Counted from the stretch's first letter, positions 18,159-27,396 are shown. The stretch is DNA of 64,000 nt from Undibacterium sp. YM2 (GCF_009937975.1 NZ_AP018441.1:5828001-5892000), one strand, 5' to 3'. Program-made: numbers and translations. The notes: generated by a model from the sequence alone, not told the origin.

Positions 18159-19067
18159 TCAGGTTCCCATGGCCAGTCCGTGGCTCTTGTCCAGACCTGT
18201 GCTCTCATCCACAGTGCTCAGGGTCTTTTCTACAACTGCACGAAATTTCAGATGCTCAACCGGCTTGGTCAGATAACTATTGCAACCCGAGATGGAGCCA
18301 CGTATACGGTCAAAGGGGGAGGACTTGCTGGTCAGCATGACCACAGGTGTACGCTTGGTTTGCGGATGGCGGCGTATGATCTTGCAGATTTCATAGCCAT
18401 CCGCACCGGGCATGACAATGTCGAGGAAGATGATGTCGTAGTTTTTCTTTTCCAGCATCTGCAGGGCTTGCTCGCCTGTCTCAGCGCAGTCAGAGGCGAT
18501 TTTCATGGAGCGCAATTCAAGGTCTATCTTGATTCTGGCAGTGGGGCTGTCATCCACGATCAGGGCACGGTGACCACCCTGCAAGACCGAGGCTGAGGGG
18601 CTTTTTTGCAGCAGGGGCTGCACATTAGCTGCTTTGTCCATTTCTGCTTTCTGGGCAACTGCTGCACTGACAGGAGATGTTGCAGGCAACACCTTTTCCA
18701 GTTCATCTGCTACCTGGTCCAGCAAGGCCAACATCTTGGTAGGAACCAGAGGATGCAATAAATGATATTTGCCAGGCTGTGCCTTGCCTGCATTGGAAAT
18801 GAATACCGTTGCAGGTTCGGGGATACTGCGTGTTTCTATAAGCTCCTGTAAAGCTGCCCTGGCCTGGCTATTATCCGGATCGAGTATGACAATATCCGGG
18901 TCACCAGCCTGGCTGGCATCGAACAAGGCATAGGAATGCCTGCGTCCGCTCGCCATGGTCAGGCTAAGCACGCTGCGCACCAAACGCAATTCATACTCAG
19001 ACAAACCGAATACACTAATCAGAATTTTTTTAGAAGCGCAGGGGAGCGCCGTAGAGATGCTGTTCAT
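18159..19067 (-). CDS. pilG: PilG-like response regulator with an extra N-terminal domain
   Basis: A 302-residue protein. The C-terminal about 130 residues form a CheY-like receiver (ALIVDDSPTARIKIDLEL, FLDIVMPGADGYEIC, VMLTSKSSPFDRIRG, YLTKPVEHL) of the PilG type. The N-terminal about 165 residues are not a recognised output domain. They have an alpha/beta look (ILISVFGLSEYELRLVRSVL, PDIVILDPDN, PATVFISNAGK) like a degenerate receiver lacking a normal acceptor site. PilG of Pseudomonas is only about 135 residues, so this is a fusion or variant. ATG 19067 follows GAGG; GTG 19073 is an alternative. It is first in the operon, 19 bases after the riboswitch terminator. Confidence 0.8.
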   Translation of the reverse strand: MNSISTALPCASKKILISVFGLSEYELRLVRSVLSLTMASGRRHSYALFDASQAGDPDIVILDPDNSQARAALQELIETRSIPEPATVFISNAGKAQPGKYHLLHPLVPTKMLALLDQVADELEKVLPATSPVSAAVAQKAEMDKAANVQPLLQKSPSASVLQGGHRALIVDDSPTARIKIDLELRSMKIASDCAETGEQALQMLEKKNYDIIFLDIVMPGADGYEICKIIRRHPQTKRTPVVMLTSKSSPFDRIRGSISGCNSYLTKPVEHLKFRAVVEKTLSTVDESTGLDKSHGLAMGT

Positions 19068-19086
19068 GAGCACATGCCTCTTAACG

Positions 19087-19103
19087 AAAAACCGCCAATG
19101 CGG
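19087..19103 (-). terminator. Short terminator-like hairpin after the riboswitch aptamer
   Basis: On the minus strand CCGC-ATTG-GCGG is followed at once by TTTTT, then the pilG ribosome-binding site. The stem is short but lies exactly where the expression platform of a transcriptional riboswitch is expected. Its left arm borders the 3' side of the aptamer, so formation could be ligand-dependent. Confidence 0.5.
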
Positions 19104-19190
19104 AATACGGTACCTGGCTGCCCTGCCGTGTTTAGCGAGGGCCCTGTAGTTTTGCGTCCCACGCTTTCGGGTGGTTTGCCTTTAAACAAC
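19104..19190 (-). ncRNA. Cyclic-di-GMP-I (GEMM) riboswitch
   Basis: Read on the minus strand, the leader holds the distinctive GEMM core: AAAGGCAAACC, then a CCAC/GUGG stem capped by a C-GAAA-G tetraloop, then GGGACGCAAA, followed by the P3 arm (GCCCU paired with AGGGC) and a 3' GGTACCG closing segment. The G at the position that contacts the ligand in the Vibrio Vc2 structure (G20) is kept, which fits c-di-GMP rather than the cGAMP variants. It lies just upstream of pilG, so c-di-GMP would set expression of the whole Pil-Chp operon. Confidence 0.85.
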
Positions 19191-19272
19191 GCTCACATTC
19201 TCACTATGGATTATCTCTTGTACATAGTGAAGAACATCAGCCACAGTGCTTCGTGTGAAGCACCGTTACCCC

Positions 19273-19301
19273 AATGTAGTTCAAGAATTTGCAGGCTTCA
19301 A
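19273..19301 (-). promoter_or_regulatory. Candidate promoter of the riboswitch and Pil-Chp operon
   Basis: Minus-strand TTGAAG (19296-19301) and TACATT (19273-19278) are 17 bases apart, each a 4/6 match. This would start the transcript near 19266 and include the GEMM aptamer. A 7-bp hairpin (GTGCTTC/GAAGCAC) at 19246-19263 falls at the start of that leader. Low confidence, from spacing alone. Confidence 0.3.
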
Positions 19302-19354
19302 GGAAAAAGTTAACATTTTTTTGCTTTTCTTTTTTCTTGCAAAAGGTACAAATT

Positions 19355-20083
19355 TCAGCCGCGCTGGCAAATTTTTGCATACTTTGTCAGCACCTCAACC
19401 ATGCCCTGCTCCAGGCATTCGACGATGACTGCATGGCCTATGGATACTTCGAGTATGCCGGGTATGGTCAGGAACCTGGCCAGGTTGTCCAGGTTCAGAT
19501 CATGCCCGGCATTGACGCCCAGACCTGCATCCTGGGCACGTTTGGCGGCAGCGGCAAAGCCTTGCAATATCTGTTCACCTTTTGCTGTGCCAAAGTGCTC
19601 TGCATAGGGCTCTGTATATAACTCGACACGGTCGGCACCGAGTTCTTTGGCCAGATGCATGTCTTGGTTGTCGTAATCAATAAACAGGCTGCTGCGTATG
19701 CCCAGCGCCCTGAGTTCAGCCAGCACGGGGCGCAAGAATTCAGCATCCTTGCGCAAGTCCCAGCCATGGTCAGAAGTCAGCTGATCCGGAGCATCCGGCA
19801 CCAGCGTGCATTGCGCAGGCTTGTTGCGCTTCACGACGTCGAGGAATTCTGGTGCCGGATAACCCTCTACATTCAATTCCACGCCACGCGCCTGACACAG
19901 CACACCCAGAGTTTCCACATCGCTATACCGCGCATGCCTTTGATCCTGACGCGGATGCAGGGTAATGCCATGTGCACCGAGGTCCAGGCAGCGCGCAGCA
20001 AAGGCTTGCACATCAGGATAATTACGGCCACGTGAATTACGCAGCAAGGCGATTTTGTTGATGTTGATGGAGAGTGCGGTCAT
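19355..20083 (-). CDS. pdxJ: Pyridoxine 5'-phosphate synthase PdxJ
   Basis: It condenses 1-deoxyxylulose 5-phosphate with 3-amino-2-oxopropyl phosphate to give pyridoxine 5'-phosphate, the ring-closing step of de novo vitamin B6 synthesis. The 242-residue TIM barrel has the family start LSININKIALLRNSRG, the phosphate/active-site HPRQDQRHAR near residues 42-51, and the C-terminal NAGHDLNLDNLA and IGHAVI segments. It appears to be a single gene, followed by the leader of the pil operon. The PLP it feeds is used by BioA, BioF and the dehydratase in this window, a general rather than specific link. Confidence 0.95.
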   Translation of the reverse strand: MTALSININKIALLRNSRGRNYPDVQAFAARCLDLGAHGITLHPRQDQRHARYSDVETLGVLCQARGVELNVEGYPAPEFLDVVKRNKPAQCTLVPDAPDQLTSDHGWDLRKDAEFLRPVLAELRALGIRSSLFIDYDNQDMHLAKELGADRVELYTEPYAEHFGTAKGEQILQGFAAAAKRAQDAGLGVNAGHDLNLDNLARFLTIPGILEVSIGHAVIVECLEQGMVEVLTKYAKICQRG

Positions 20084-20224
20084 GGTGATTCCAAAGTCTG
20101 GGCAAGGTAATGAAAAAATGCTGGAACAATTTTCTGTTCAGGTATTCATCATGGACTTGCTTGCGTGTTTGTACAAGTAACACAGCAGGGTGATTTACTG
20201 GTGCATCTGTTTTTTTGCTAATCT

Positions 20225-20254
20225 ATAAAAAAGCCAGCACATCGGTGCTGGCTT
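20225..20254 (-). terminator. Intrinsic terminator of the liuD transcript
   Basis: A perfect 10-bp stem (AAGCCAGCAC paired with GTGCTGGCTT, loop ATCG at 20241-20244) is followed on the minus strand by TTTTTTAT. It lies 30 bases downstream of the stop of the biotin-carboxylase gene and ends the long liu/bio block. Confidence 0.9.
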
Positions 20255-20284
20255 TACAGTCTAAAACTTAGCAGTTGTGAGTGA

Positions 20285-22288
20285 TCACTGCTGGAAAGCC
20301 AGCAACTGCGCCCCTTCAGTCACCTGATCACCAATCGCATACAAGACTTCATCAATGACACCATCATGCGGTGCAGAGATCGTGTGCTCCATCTTCATCG
20401 CTTCCATGATCAGCAGGGCATCGCCCTTCTTCACTTCCTGTGCCTTGTTGACGAGCACGGCAACGATCTTGCCTGGCATGGGCGCTGTCAGGCGGCCAGC
20501 TTCAGCCTCGGCTTCACCGGCATGCGCCAGCGCATCTATGTAATGCAGGTCAGTGTGCTTACCCTGGCTGAAGACATGGAAATGCTCACCATCGCGCACC
20601 ACGGTGGCAGCCACGGTCTGGTCTGCAATTTTGATGACGATATCATTTTCATGCGCGAGTGCCAGCCTGACTTGTGCTGTTGCCGCACCGGCCTGCACTT
20701 GCCAGCCATCAGCCAGATAAGTCACCTGCACATCATGCGTCTGCTCTTCTTCCGTGAATTGCAGGCTTCGTTGCATGAGGCTATTCATGCGCCAGCCGTG
20801 GCTGGATTGCCATGGGTCGCTGTTACTACCCTTTGTAGATTTTTCTGAATTCAGCAGTGACACAACCGCCAGCGCCAGCATCGTCAGGTTGGCGGCTACC
20901 GGTGCAGGGAACAGCTCTGCCTGATTACGTTCTATCAGGCCAGTATCCAGATCAGGACCAGAAAAAGCCGTACTGGTGACCAGGCGTGACAGGAAAGCGA
21001 TATTGCTGCTCAGGCCGACGATCTGGTATTGCGTCAGCGCCTGCGCCATGCGGGCCAGCGCTTCTTTCCTGTCCTTGCCCCAGACTATCATCTTGGCGAT
21101 CATGGGGTCATAGAAAGGTGAAATCGTATCGCCTTCACGCACACCACTATCGATACGGAAAGCTGCCGGATCAGCCGCGCCACCGAGTTCGAAATTCACA
21201 GCAACAGGGGTGCGTGCATGACGCAAAGTACCTATCGATGGCAGGAAACCTTTTTCAGGATTTTCTGCATACACGCGTGCTTCAATCGCATGACCATGGA
21301 TCTGTAATTCACTCTGTTGCAGCGGCAGTTTTTCACCGGCAGCAACACGCAATTGCCATTCCACCAGATCAGTACCGGTGATCATTTCTGTCACCGGATG
21401 TTCAACCTGCAGACGGGTATTCATTTCCATGAAATAGAAAGAACCATCCTGGTTGGCGATGAATTCCACCGTGCCGGCACCAACATAGCCAACTGCTTTT
21501 GCCGCAGCCACGGCAGCATCGCCCATGGCGGCGCGGCGTTCTGCGGTCATGCCGGGCGCCGGTGCTTCTTCCAAAACTTTTTGATGGCGGCGCTGTACCG
21601 AGCAATCGCGTTCAAACAGGTAGACGCAATTGCCGTGGGTATCAGCAAACACCTGTATTTCTATATGACGTGGTCTTTGCAGGTATTTTTCTGCCAGCAC
21701 TTTGTCATCGCCAAAAGAGTTGATGGCTTCGCGCTTGCAGGATGCCAGTGCATCCTTGAAGTCTGCCGATTTTTCGATAACACGCATGCCCTTGCCACCA
21801 CCACCTGCACTGGCTTTCAGCAAAACCGGGTAACCGATGCGGTCAGCCTCGGTATGCAAAAAATCAGCATCCTGGTTATCACCATGGTAGCCAGGTACCA
21901 GCGGCACATTGGCTTTTTCCATCAGGGATTTTGCCGCAGACTTGCTGCCCATGGCTTCTATCGCCGAGGCTGGCGGGCCTATGAAGGCAATGCCATTCTT
22001 GGCACAGGCTTCAGCAAATTCACTGTTTTCTGACAGGAAGCCATAGCCAGGATGTATCGCCTGCGCGCCAGTTGCCAATGCGACTTCTATGATCTTGTCG
22101 GCACGCAGATAACTCTCTTTGGCGGCGGCCGGGCCTATCAAGACTGCCTCATCACAAACCGCGACATGCTTGGCATTGGCATCGGCTTCGGAATACACAG
22201 CGACAGTCTTGATGCCCATGCGGCGTGCGGTAGCAGCAACACGGCAAGCAATTTCGCCACGGTTGGCGATAAGGATTTTGGTAAACAT
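20285..22288 (-). CDS. liuD: Methylcrotonyl-CoA carboxylase, biotin carboxylase/carrier subunit
   Basis: The 667-residue alpha subunit of 3-methylcrotonyl-CoA carboxylase (step 3 of leucine/isovalerate breakdown): ATP-dependent carboxylation of biotin, then transfer by the LiuB subunit. The N-terminal biotin carboxylase starts FTKILIANRGEIACRV, the ATP-grasp glycine loop is KASAGGGGKGMR, and the active-site EMNTRLQVEHPVTE is intact. The C-terminal biotinyl domain ends EAMKMEHT with the biotin-accepting Lys632. The assignment over propionyl- or acetyl-CoA carboxylase rests on the nearby LiuA, LiuB and LiuC. It is the last gene before a strong terminator and follows the biotin genes that make its cofactor. 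Confidence 0.92.
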   Translation of the reverse strand: MFTKILIANRGEIACRVAATARRMGIKTVAVYSEADANAKHVAVCDEAVLIGPAAAKESYLRADKIIEVALATGAQAIHPGYGFLSENSEFAEACAKNGIAFIGPPASAIEAMGSKSAAKSLMEKANVPLVPGYHGDNQDADFLHTEADRIGYPVLLKASAGGGGKGMRVIEKSADFKDALASCKREAINSFGDDKVLAEKYLQRPRHIEIQVFADTHGNCVYLFERDCSVQRRHQKVLEEAPAPGMTAERRAAMGDAAVAAAKAVGYVGAGTVEFIANQDGSFYFMEMNTRLQVEHPVTEMITGTDLVEWQLRVAAGEKLPLQQSELQIHGHAIEARVYAENPEKGFLPSIGTLRHARTPVAVNFELGGAADPAAFRIDSGVREGDTISPFYDPMIAKMIVWGKDRKEALARMAQALTQYQIVGLSSNIAFLSRLVTSTAFSGPDLDTGLIERNQAELFPAPVAANLTMLALAVVSLLNSEKSTKGSNSDPWQSSHGWRMNSLMQRSLQFTEEEQTHDVQVTYLADGWQVQAGAATAQVRLALAHENDIVIKIADQTVAATVVRDGEHFHVFSQGKHTDLHYIDALAHAGEAEAEAGRLTAPMPGKIVAVLVNKAQEVKKGDALLIMEAMKMEHTISAPHDGVIDEVLYAIGDQVTEGAQLLAFQQ

Positions 22289-22372
22289 GTCTCTAACCTT
22301 TTGGGTGGATGTATCAGTTGCGATAATTTTTCTTTATTCAATCATCAGAGAAATGCCAAGTAAAAAATGCAC

Positions 22373-22414
22373 TTCTCTGTGTCTCCATTTTCCTCTGTGC
22401 ACTCTGTGCTGAAG
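22373..22414. repeat. CTCTGTG-rich intergenic repeat, copy 1
   Basis: The gap between liuD and bioB carries repeated CTCTGTG words (CTTCTCTGTGTCTCC, CCTCTGTGCACTCTGTGCTG). The same pattern appears in opposite orientation at 33646-33677. It does not code for protein. I recall such ACAGAGGCACAGAG-type intergenic strings in many bacterial genomes, which I cannot check here. Confidence 0.5.
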
Positions 22415-22428
22415 GTTTGCGGTTTAAA

Positions 22429-23457
22429 TCAGGAGCAACTACCCGCTTTAGCCTCAACCTTGCCACGCGTCTTCAAGCCCAGTTTGTCGAGCAGTACACG
22501 ATCATCCTGCGCTTCAGGATTAGCTGTAGTCAGCAATTTGTCGCCGTAGAAAATCGAATTCGCACCAGCCAAAAAGCACATGGCTTGCACCGCTTCACCC
22601 ATCTGGCGACGGCCAGCAGAAAGACGCACACGCGCCTTGGGCATGGTGATACGGGCAACGGCTATCGTGCGTACAAATTCCAGCGGATCAAGCGGATCCA
22701 GACCATGCAAAGGCGTGCCTTCTACTTGCACCAGATGATTGACAGGTACGGATTCTGGATAGGGATTCAGGTTCGCCAGTTGAGCGATCAGGCCCGCGCG
22801 CTGGCGGCGGGACTCACCCATGCCGACGATGCCGCCGCAACAGACTTTGAGACCAGCGCTGCGTACATGACCAAGAGTATCGAGCCTGTCCTGGTAATCG
22901 CGAGTGGAAATCACATTGCTGTAAAACTCAGGTGCGGTATCGAGATTGTGATTGTAATAATCAAGACCCGCATCTTTCAAGCGCTGCGCCTGTTCTTCCT
23001 TGAGCATGCCCAGAGTAGCGCAGGTTTCCAGACCCATGGCCTTGACTTCGCGCACCATGGTTTCTACTTTTTCCATGTCGCGGTCTTTAGGTGAACGCCA
23101 GGCTGCGCCCATGCAAAAACGGGTTGCGCCGTTTTCGCGGGCAGCTTTGGCGGCATCCAGCACTTCGCGCACATCCAGCAATTTTTTGGCTTCTACGCCA
23201 GTGTCATAGCGTGCCGCTTGCGGGCAATAGCCACAATCTTCTTCGCAGCCACCGGTCTTGATGGACAAGAGTGTCGCCAGTTCCACATCACCATCGGGGA
23301 AGTTGGCGCGGTGTGCAGTTTGCGCCTTGAACATCAAGTCATTGAAGGGCAAATCAAACAGGGCCAGTACTTCATCCACGGGCCAGGTCTCGGCTTCTAT
23401 CTTCTTGACCGGTGGCTGGAATTGCATGGCTTGCAAAGTCGTATCAGTAGCTTGCAT
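22429..23457 (-). CDS. bioB: Biotin synthase BioB
   Basis: Radical-SAM enzyme that inserts sulfur into dethiobiotin, the last step of biotin synthesis. The 4Fe-4S cysteines are Cys71, Cys75 and Cys78 in [12 protein letters not shown], and the 342-residue length is normal. Later conserved segments include [26 protein letters not shown] and [15 protein letters not shown]. It lies 12 bases after bioD on the same strand, last of bioA-bioF-bioD-bioB. The product is the cofactor of the methylcrotonyl-CoA carboxylase encoded directly downstream. Confidence 0.97.
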   Translation of the reverse strand: MQATDTTLQAMQFQPPVKKIEAETWPVDEVLALFDLPFNDLMFKAQTAHRANFPDGDVELATLLSIKTGGCEEDCGYCPQAARYDTGVEAKKLLDVREVLDAAKAARENGATRFCMGAAWRSPKDRDMEKVETMVREVKAMGLETCATLGMLKEEQAQRLKDAGLDYYNHNLDTAPEFYSNVISTRDYQDRLDTLGHVRSAGLKVCCGGIVGMGESRRQRAGLIAQLANLNPYPESVPVNHLVQVEGTPLHGLDPLDPLEFVRTIAVARITMPKARVRLSAGRRQMGEAVQAMCFLAGANSIFYGDKLLTTANPEAQDDRVLLDKLGLKTRGKVEAKAGSCS

Positions 23458-23469
23458 CTTTGTTTCCTT

Positions 23470-24165
23470 TTACTTCAATTGACTCAAATCCAGATACGAG
23501 GCAGCAGTTTTTGCCTTCTCGTGATCAGGAACATTCAAACGGGGAATATGCCCCAGCATGGGTGCTGCTATGCGCTCACGCAGGGCGGCAATATTTTCTT
23601 GCGGGTACAGCATGTTGGCATCAACGGTATTGGCAACCCAGCCTGCCAGTCTCAGGCCGCGGGCGGCGATGGCTTCAACAGTGAGCAATGCATGGTTGAT
23701 GCAACCCAGGCGCATGCCAACCACCAGTATCACGGGCAAATCCAGGGCTTGTGCCATGTCTGCCGTTGTCACTTGCGGATTCAGCGGTACGCAAAAACCG
23801 CCTACGCCTTCCACTACCACGGCATCAGCCTGTGCACGCAACTGCTGATAGCTGTTGACGATATGCGGCAGTTCTATAGTCACATTTTCCAGCTTTGCCA
23901 CGATATGCGGTGCTGCCGGTGTCTGCATCAGATAAGGGCAAACCAGGGCCAGCTCTGCCTTGATACTGGCAGCGGCGACCAGCATATCGACATCATCATT
24001 ATGCAAGACGCCATCACGCATTTCTGCCCCGGCGGCTATCGGTTTCATGCCCACGCTTCGCAAACCTTGTGCCTGCATTGCATGCAGCAGAGCGGCGCTG
24101 ACCAGGGTCTTGCCTATCTCTGTATCAGTGCCGGTCACGAAAAAGTCATGCTGCAGTTTTTGCAT
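23470..24165 (-). CDS. bioD: Dethiobiotin synthetase BioD
   Basis: ATP-dependent ring closure of 7,8-diaminopelargonic acid with CO2 to dethiobiotin. The P-loop TGTDTEIGKT occupies residues 11-20, and VEGVGGFCVPL is the second nucleotide/substrate motif. The start codon overlaps the bioF stop (TGATG), a sign of translational coupling, so ATG 24165 is chosen over the longer frame to 24186. Length is 231 residues. It is the third gene of the biotin operon. Nothing in it departs from the family. Confidence 0.95.
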   Translation of the reverse strand: MQKLQHDFFVTGTDTEIGKTLVSAALLHAMQAQGLRSVGMKPIAAGAEMRDGVLHNDDVDMLVAAASIKAELALVCPYLMQTPAAPHIVAKLENVTIELPHIVNSYQQLRAQADAVVVEGVGGFCVPLNPQVTTADMAQALDLPVILVVGMRLGCINHALLTVEAIAARGLRLAGWVANTVDANMLYPQENIAALRERIAAPMLGHIPRLNVPDHEKAKTAASYLDLSQLK

Positions 24166-25430
24166 CAGGCCACCTCGGCAAAACACTGGGCCACATAACT
24201 CATCTGGTCGAGGCGGTTAATCGCCTGCACCAGTTGCAGCACCTGGATTTCTGTGTGCGCAGCAGACAAGGTCACGCGCAGGCGTGCGGTACCAACGGGC
24301 ACGGTAGGTGGGCGTATCGCCCCTACCCACAAACCCTGGTCCATGAGATTGCCAGCAACCCTCAGCATGGCGGCATTGTCACCGATGAGGACGGGTTGTA
24401 TCGCAGTGTCCGATGGCATGCCTTGCCAGACTTGCAGATGCAGGCCATCACTGAACAGGCCTATCAGTTTTTCCAGATGTGCACGTCTTTGCTGGCCTTC
24501 TTCACCTGCAATAATGTCTATGCTGGTCAGCAAGGCATGCGCCAGTGCCGGTGCGGCAGCGGTCGTATAGATATATGCGCGGGCGCGTTGTACCAGCCAC
24601 TCAATCACGGTTGCATCAGCCGCAACAAAAGCACCACCGACACCAGCGGCCTTGCCCAGCGTACCCATGTAAACCAGATTCGGTGACTTGATATTCAGGT
24701 GCTCCAGCACGCCACGGCCATGCTGGCCAAGCACACCAAAGCCATGCGCATCATCGACGATGAGCCAGGCATCATAACGCTCGCAAATTGCAAGCAAAGC
24801 ACCAAGTTCTGCGATGTTACCATCCATGCTGAAGACGCTGTCAGTGACAACGACCCTGTGCTTGGTCTTGCATTGTTGCAGCATGCGTTCCAGCGCCGTG
24901 TAATCGCGGTGCGGGAATACCTGCACGGTGGCACGCGAAAGGCGTGCACCATCAATCAGGGAAGCATGGTTCAGGGCTTCAGAAAATACTGTCGTGTCTT
25001 TATTGATGGCCAGCGCGGTGATGACCGCCAGATTGGCCATATAGCCTGTGCAAAAATACAGGGCACGGGCGTTATCGATATGCGGTGAGACAAACTCGGC
25101 CAGGCGTTCTTCCAGCACCGCATGGGCACGGCTATGACCACTGATGAGGTGTGATGCACCACTGCCTACGCCGTACAGCGCAGCACCCTCCTGCATGGCC
25201 TCCGCCAGTTTTGGATGTGCTGCCAGACCGAGGTAATCATTGCTGCAAAACGCCAGCAAGTCACGGCCATCGACTTTCATGTTTGGTGCTGATGGTGTTT
25301 CTACCGTGCGCCTTTGACGCAATAAATGTTTTTGATCCAGCACGGCCAGCTCTTGCTGCAAACCCTGTATCAAGGATTTGCGTTGAGTCGCTATGCGTAT
25401 GCCTGGATTATTCTTGCTGCCATCTGTCAT
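24165..25430 (-). CDS. bioF: 8-amino-7-oxononanoate synthase BioF
   Basis: PLP enzyme joining pimeloyl-ACP (or -CoA) to alanine in the first biotin ring step. YLGLAAHPKL, the histidine-containing FCTGYMANLAV region, VDDAHGFGVLGQHGRG and the PLP lysine motif YMGTLGKAAGVGGAF are all present. Its ATG overlaps the bioA stop by four bases (ATGA), and its stop overlaps the bioD start, so the three genes are coupled. The 421-residue length is slightly above the usual about 390, because of a longer N-terminal stretch before LIQGLQQELAVL. Confidence 0.95.
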   Translation of the reverse strand: MTDGSKNNPGIRIATQRKSLIQGLQQELAVLDQKHLLRQRRTVETPSAPNMKVDGRDLLAFCSNDYLGLAAHPKLAEAMQEGAALYGVGSGASHLISGHSRAHAVLEERLAEFVSPHIDNARALYFCTGYMANLAVITALAINKDTTVFSEALNHASLIDGARLSRATVQVFPHRDYTALERMLQQCKTKHRVVVTDSVFSMDGNIAELGALLAICERYDAWLIVDDAHGFGVLGQHGRGVLEHLNIKSPNLVYMGTLGKAAGVGGAFVAADATVIEWLVQRARAYIYTTAAAPALAHALLTSIDIIAGEEGQQRRAHLEKLIGLFSDGLHLQVWQGMPSDTAIQPVLIGDNAAMLRVAGNLMDQGLWVGAIRPPTVPVGTARLRVTLSAAHTEIQVLQLVQAINRLDQMSYVAQCFAEVA

Positions 25431-26764
25431 GCCATTACCTCTTCAAATACCAGTCTGGTTTTATGTGCCAGCAAGCTCATTTCATCCTCCTCAAGGATGT
25501 AGGGCGGCATCATATAGACTGTGCGGCCTATGGGCCGCATTAATAATTCCTGCTTCAGCGCCACCGCAAAGAAACGGCGTGAAAATGTTGCTGCGCGTTC
25601 TGCATCATCGACCACCGCATCAAAGGCGAGAATCATGCCTTGCTGGCGGAAGTGACGCACGCGCGCATCATTTTTCAAATCTACAAAAGCAGTACTCAAA
25701 AATTCTGCCTTGACGCGGTTTTTTTGCAAGACCTTGTCATCTTCAAATATCGCCAGTGTCGCCAGCGCTGCGCGGCATGCCAGCGGGTTGCCTGTATATG
25801 AATGCGAATGCAAGAACCCACGTCTTACATCGGCATCATAAAATGCCTGGTAGACAGTATCAGTCGTCATCACCAGCGACAATGGTAAATAACCACCGCT
25901 GATACCTTTCGACAGGCATAAAAAATCTGGCCATATGCTTGCAGATTCACAGGCAAAGAAAGTACCGGTACGGCCACAGCCTACGGCAATTTCATCAGCA
26001 ATCAGATGGACCTGATACTGGTCGCATAATTCGCGCAAGCGCTTGAGATAGACTGGATCATGCATGGCCATGCCAGTTGCACATTGCACCAGTGGTTCTA
26101 TGATGACGGCAGCAATTTTGCCCGCGCGTTCCTGCAATTTTGCTTCCAGTGCAGCGGCGGCGCGCAAGGCCACATCGGCGGCAGTTTCGCCAACCTCTGC
26201 CAGACGTGCGTCCGGTGAAGCAACGACATGGGCACGCTGCAGCATGGGGCCATAAGCTTCACGGAACAGACTGACATCGGTTACTGCCAATGCCCCCACG
26301 GTTTCACCATGGTAGCTGCCCTGTATGCAAATAAACTCTTGTTTTTCAGTCTGGCCACCATTGCGCCAGGCATGGAAGCTCATCTTCAGGGCGATCTCGA
26401 CCGCTGATGCGCCGTCAGACGCATAGAAGCAATGGCCAAGGGCATGATTAGTCAGGGCCGCCAGTTTCTCTGATAATTCGACCACAGGCGCATGGGTAAA
26501 CCCGGCCAGCATTGCATGCTCAAGCTTGTCGAGCTGGTCTTTCAATTCTGCATTGATGCGTGGATTAGCATGGCCAAACAGATTGACCCACCAGGAACTG
26601 ATCGCGTCAAGATAACGCTTGCCTTCCATATCAAACAGCCATGCACCGCGGCCATGGCTGACGGGTATCAGCGGCACGGTTTCATGATGCTGCATCTGGG
26701 TACACGGATGCCATACATGCTGCAGGCTGCGCGCTACCCAGTCATTTTCTTGATTCAAATTCAT
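25427..26764 (-). CDS. bioA: Adenosylmethionine-8-amino-7-oxononanoate aminotransferase BioA
   Basis: PLP transaminase that uses S-adenosylmethionine as amino donor to form 7,8-diaminopelargonic acid. Conserved features: VWHPCTQMQHHE at the start, DAISSWWVNLFGHANP, IADEIAVGCGRTGTFFACE and the PLP lysine in LSKGISGGYLPLS. The frame is open to a TTG at 26785, but ATG 26764 gives the usual family N-terminus (MNLNQENDWVARS). It is the first gene of bioAFDB. A DUF1569 gene lies 41 bases upstream on the same strand and might share the transcript. Confidence 0.95.
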   Translation of the reverse strand: MNLNQENDWVARSLQHVWHPCTQMQHHETVPLIPVSHGRGAWLFDMEGKRYLDAISSWWVNLFGHANPRINAELKDQLDKLEHAMLAGFTHAPVVELSEKLAALTNHALGHCFYASDGASAVEIALKMSFHAWRNGGQTEKQEFICIQGSYHGETVGALAVTDVSLFREAYGPMLQRAHVVASPDARLAEVGETAADVALRAAAALEAKLQERAGKIAAVIIEPLVQCATGMAMHDPVYLKRLRELCDQYQVHLIADEIAVGCGRTGTFFACESASIWPDFLCLSKGISGGYLPLSLVMTTDTVYQAFYDADVRRGFLHSHSYTGNPLACRAALATLAIFEDDKVLQKNRVKAEFLSTAFVDLKNDARVRHFRQQGMILAFDAVVDDAERAATFSRRFFAVALKQELLMRPIGRTVYMMPPYILEEDEMSLLAHKTRLVFEEVMA

Positions 26765-26805
26765 TCCAGACAAATTAGCGGTCAAAGTTCATTCCAGTTC
26801 CAGAT

Positions 26806-27342
26806 TCAAGCCACGGACTGTGTAGTCTGAATGAGCTTCAAATGATTCTCTATATGCATGACATGGGCCTGGGCAAATTCTGCCTTGCTCAAACTGCCAT
26901 AAGCAAAATGCGGTTTGATGTCGCCCGCATGGTTTTCAAATTTCTGTAATGCCGCGATCAGCATATCGATGCCGGCATTGACATCGCCACTCTCGGCAAT
27001 TGCTGGCGCACCTGGTATGGGTTCAGTCAGGTTATGCGTCATCGCACCGGCGACTGAAAAAGCATAAAAGGCTGCACTGCCTGCCGTTTTCTGAAAGGCT
27101 GCCGGTTTCATTTCCGGGTAACCCGTCATCGAATACTCTATGCTCTGCGCCAGGTGCACAAAGACTTTATAGGGCTGCCAGCCGGATGAGCTGGCCAACT
27201 TGTTCAATCTCAGACTCGCAAGTTTTGCCTGCATCTCTGGTATTGATGTAATGACTACTGTCGATTTGCGGTAAGTCACCGCGCCTGCTGCGGTCAGCAA
27301 AGAGACGCCCAGGCCTGTCAATACCAATCTGCGCTTTGTCAT
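26806..27342 (-). CDS. DUF1569 (DinB-like) exported protein
   Basis: A 178-residue protein with a basic, hydrophobic N-terminus (MTKRRLVLTGLGVSLLTAAG) that looks like a Tat/Sec-type signal or anchor, followed by a DUF1569 domain of the DinB-like four-helix type: HLAQSIEYSMTGYPEMK, GAMTHNLTEPIPGAP and HFAYGSLSKAEFAQAH, then HIENHLK. The repeated histidines resemble the metal-binding positions of DinB-like folds. A GGAG site precedes ATG 27342, preferred over the upstream TTG. Function is unknown; it sits between liuC and the biotin genes. Confidence 0.75.
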   Translation of the reverse strand: MTKRRLVLTGLGVSLLTAAGAVTYRKSTVVITSIPEMQAKLASLRLNKLASSSGWQPYKVFVHLAQSIEYSMTGYPEMKPAAFQKTAGSAAFYAFSVAGAMTHNLTEPIPGAPAIAESGDVNAGIDMLIAALQKFENHAGDIKPHFAYGSLSKAEFAQAHVMHIENHLKLIQTTQSVA

Positions 27343-27396
27343 CTCTGCCAACTCCTCTCTACTCTGCTTGCTATCCGCTTCATATTCAAACTGGAT

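Noticed and set aside
21317..22033. Plus-strand frame inside liuD
   Set aside because: It is the antisense of conserved biotin carboxylase motifs.
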